The notes beneath the pieces were generated by a model. The model saw only the letters and a list, made by a program, of their open reading frames with translations, had not been told where the DNA came from and searched no databases. The translations under genes were made by a program, and so were the position numbers. Shown here piece after piece: positions 4,798 to 5,117 of a stretch of DNA of 5,117 bases; positions within the stretch are counted from its first letter, which is position 1, and the number at the start of each line of letters is the position of its first letter. The stretch comes from Bacillota bacterium (GTDB lineage Bacteria; Bacillota; DTU030): the NCBI GenBank assembly GCA_012842325.1, contig DUTA01000042.1:1-5117 (forward strand). The letters run 5' to 3'.

Positions 4798-4862
4798 GAA
4801 TATTCTGGAGAAAGGAGAAGACAACTGGAAAGGGCAGATGGCTGTTGAAGGAGGCTTTAGCA

Positions 4863-5117
4863 ATGCAGGTAAAAATTATTGGGGTCCCTGCCGACCTGGG
4901 GGCCAACCGGCGGGGTGTAGATATGGGTCCCAGTGCCATCCGTTATGCCTGCTTGCAGGAGAAGCTGCGGGAAATCGGCCATGAGGTGGAGGACCTGGGC
5001 AATATCGCCGTTCCGGAACGGGACAGCCTTACCAGGAAGGGGGATTCCCTGGCCTATTTGCCGGAGATCCTGGCCGTGAACCAACTACTGGCCGCGGCGG
5101 TTGGGGAAGCCCTGGAC
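4863..5117 (+). CDS. rocF: Arginase RocF, 3'-truncated
   Basis: Arginase hydrolyses L-arginine to L-ornithine and urea with a binuclear manganese centre in the cytoplasm. The first 85 residues are present and the frame is open at the window edge (arginases are about 300 long). The N-terminal signature GVPADLGANRRGVDMGPSAI (7-26), continuing into RYA, closely follows B. subtilis RocF, and HEVEDLGNI (40-48) follows it. The metal-binding His and Asp motifs lie beyond the window, so catalytic competence cannot be judged. The RRGVDMGPSAIR form points to arginase, while agmatinase and formimidoylglutamase of the same superfamily are less likely. The ATG start is supported by AAGGAGG (4848-4854) with an 8-nt spacer. 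Its product ornithine is the precursor of the pathway that OrtAB finishes. The 390-bp gap suggests a separate transcription unit. No sigma-54 -24/-12 promoter of the Bacillus roc type is seen upstream. Confidence 0.93.
   Translation, partial: MQVKIIGVPADLGANRRGVDMGPSAIRYACLQEKLREIGHEVEDLGNIAVPERDSLTRKGDSLAYLPEILAVNQLLAAAVGEALD

Larger units (their letters stand above)
4473..4862 (+). other. 390-bp structured intergenic region between ortB and rocF
   Basis: No convincing gene is present. An open frame at 4576-4848 has proline/serine/alanine-rich low-complexity content and no ribosome site. The region is G+C-rich and dense in inverted repeats: 4516-4559, CTTGCCT/AGGCAAG (4575-4581 with 4607-4613), GCAAAGGCCG against CGGCC-CC-TTTGC (4590-4599 with 4616-4627), CGCCC/GGGCG (4629-4633 with 4640-4644), CGCCCC/GGGGCG (4686-4691 with 4714-4719) and 4762-4797. 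A degenerate heptamer tract lies at 4646-4680. I recognise no known riboswitch. It may be a long rocF leader, a terminator plus intergenic repeat, or a small RNA. Confidence 0.5.

Noticed and set aside
4576..4848. 90-residue open frame in the ortB-rocF gap
   Set aside because: It lacks a Shine-Dalgarno site, is low-complexity Pro/Ser/Ala-rich, and crosses several inverted repeats and the heptamer tract. It looks like a chance frame in G+C-rich DNA.
4838..4984. Possible leader peptide from ATG 4838 overlapping rocF
   Set aside because: It runs 120 bases into rocF in another frame, with no recognisable product. The AAGGAGG inside it clearly serves rocF ATG 4863.

Overview
The window reads as a piece of chromosome from a moderately high-G+C, spore-forming Firmicute of the class Clostridia. 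A thermophilic acetogen such as Moorella or a close relative is the best guess. That guess rests on the Bacillus/Clostridia-type protein sequences, the gene order truA-rplM-rpsI-cwlD (the downstream end of the large ribosomal protein region in Firmicutes), strong AAGGAGG-type ribosome binding sites, and the presence of a sporulation amidase. The genus is inferred and was not tested by any search. All recognisable genes are on the + strand.

Positions 1-600 hold the 3' four-fifths of truA (tRNA pseudouridine synthase A), cut by the window edge. A gap of about 220 bp follows, with a near-consensus sigma-A promoter (627-655) and a foldable leader of about 160 nt. It leads into rplM (L13) and rpsI (S9). 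This two-gene ribosomal operon ends in an intrinsic terminator whose stem starts inside the rpsI stop codon, and a second terminator follows. After a structured 115-140 bp gap comes cwlD, a membrane-anchored N-acetylmuramoyl-L-alanine amidase for spore cortex modification, probably started from a TTG codon.

Positions 2734-4472 carry ortA and ortB, the two subunits of 2-amino-4-oxopentanoate thiolase, overlapping by 4 nt. This enzyme catalyses the last, acetyl-CoA-yielding step of oxidative ornithine fermentation. A 390-bp G+C-rich gap full of inverted repeats and a short degenerate heptamer tract follows. The window ends in the first 85 codons of rocF (arginase), which makes ornithine from arginine. 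The ort/rocF pair therefore supplies the entry and exit reactions of an arginine-to-acetyl-CoA plus D-alanine route. The intervening enzymes (ornithine racemase, the B12-dependent ornithine aminomutase, and 2,4-diaminopentanoate dehydrogenase) are not in the window.

No mobile element, CRISPR array, tRNA or rRNA is visible. Most of the window is ordinary housekeeping sequence. I did not find a clear previously undescribed system. The best places for a second look are the structured rocF upstream region, the split ornithine pathway, and the leaders of rplM and cwlD.
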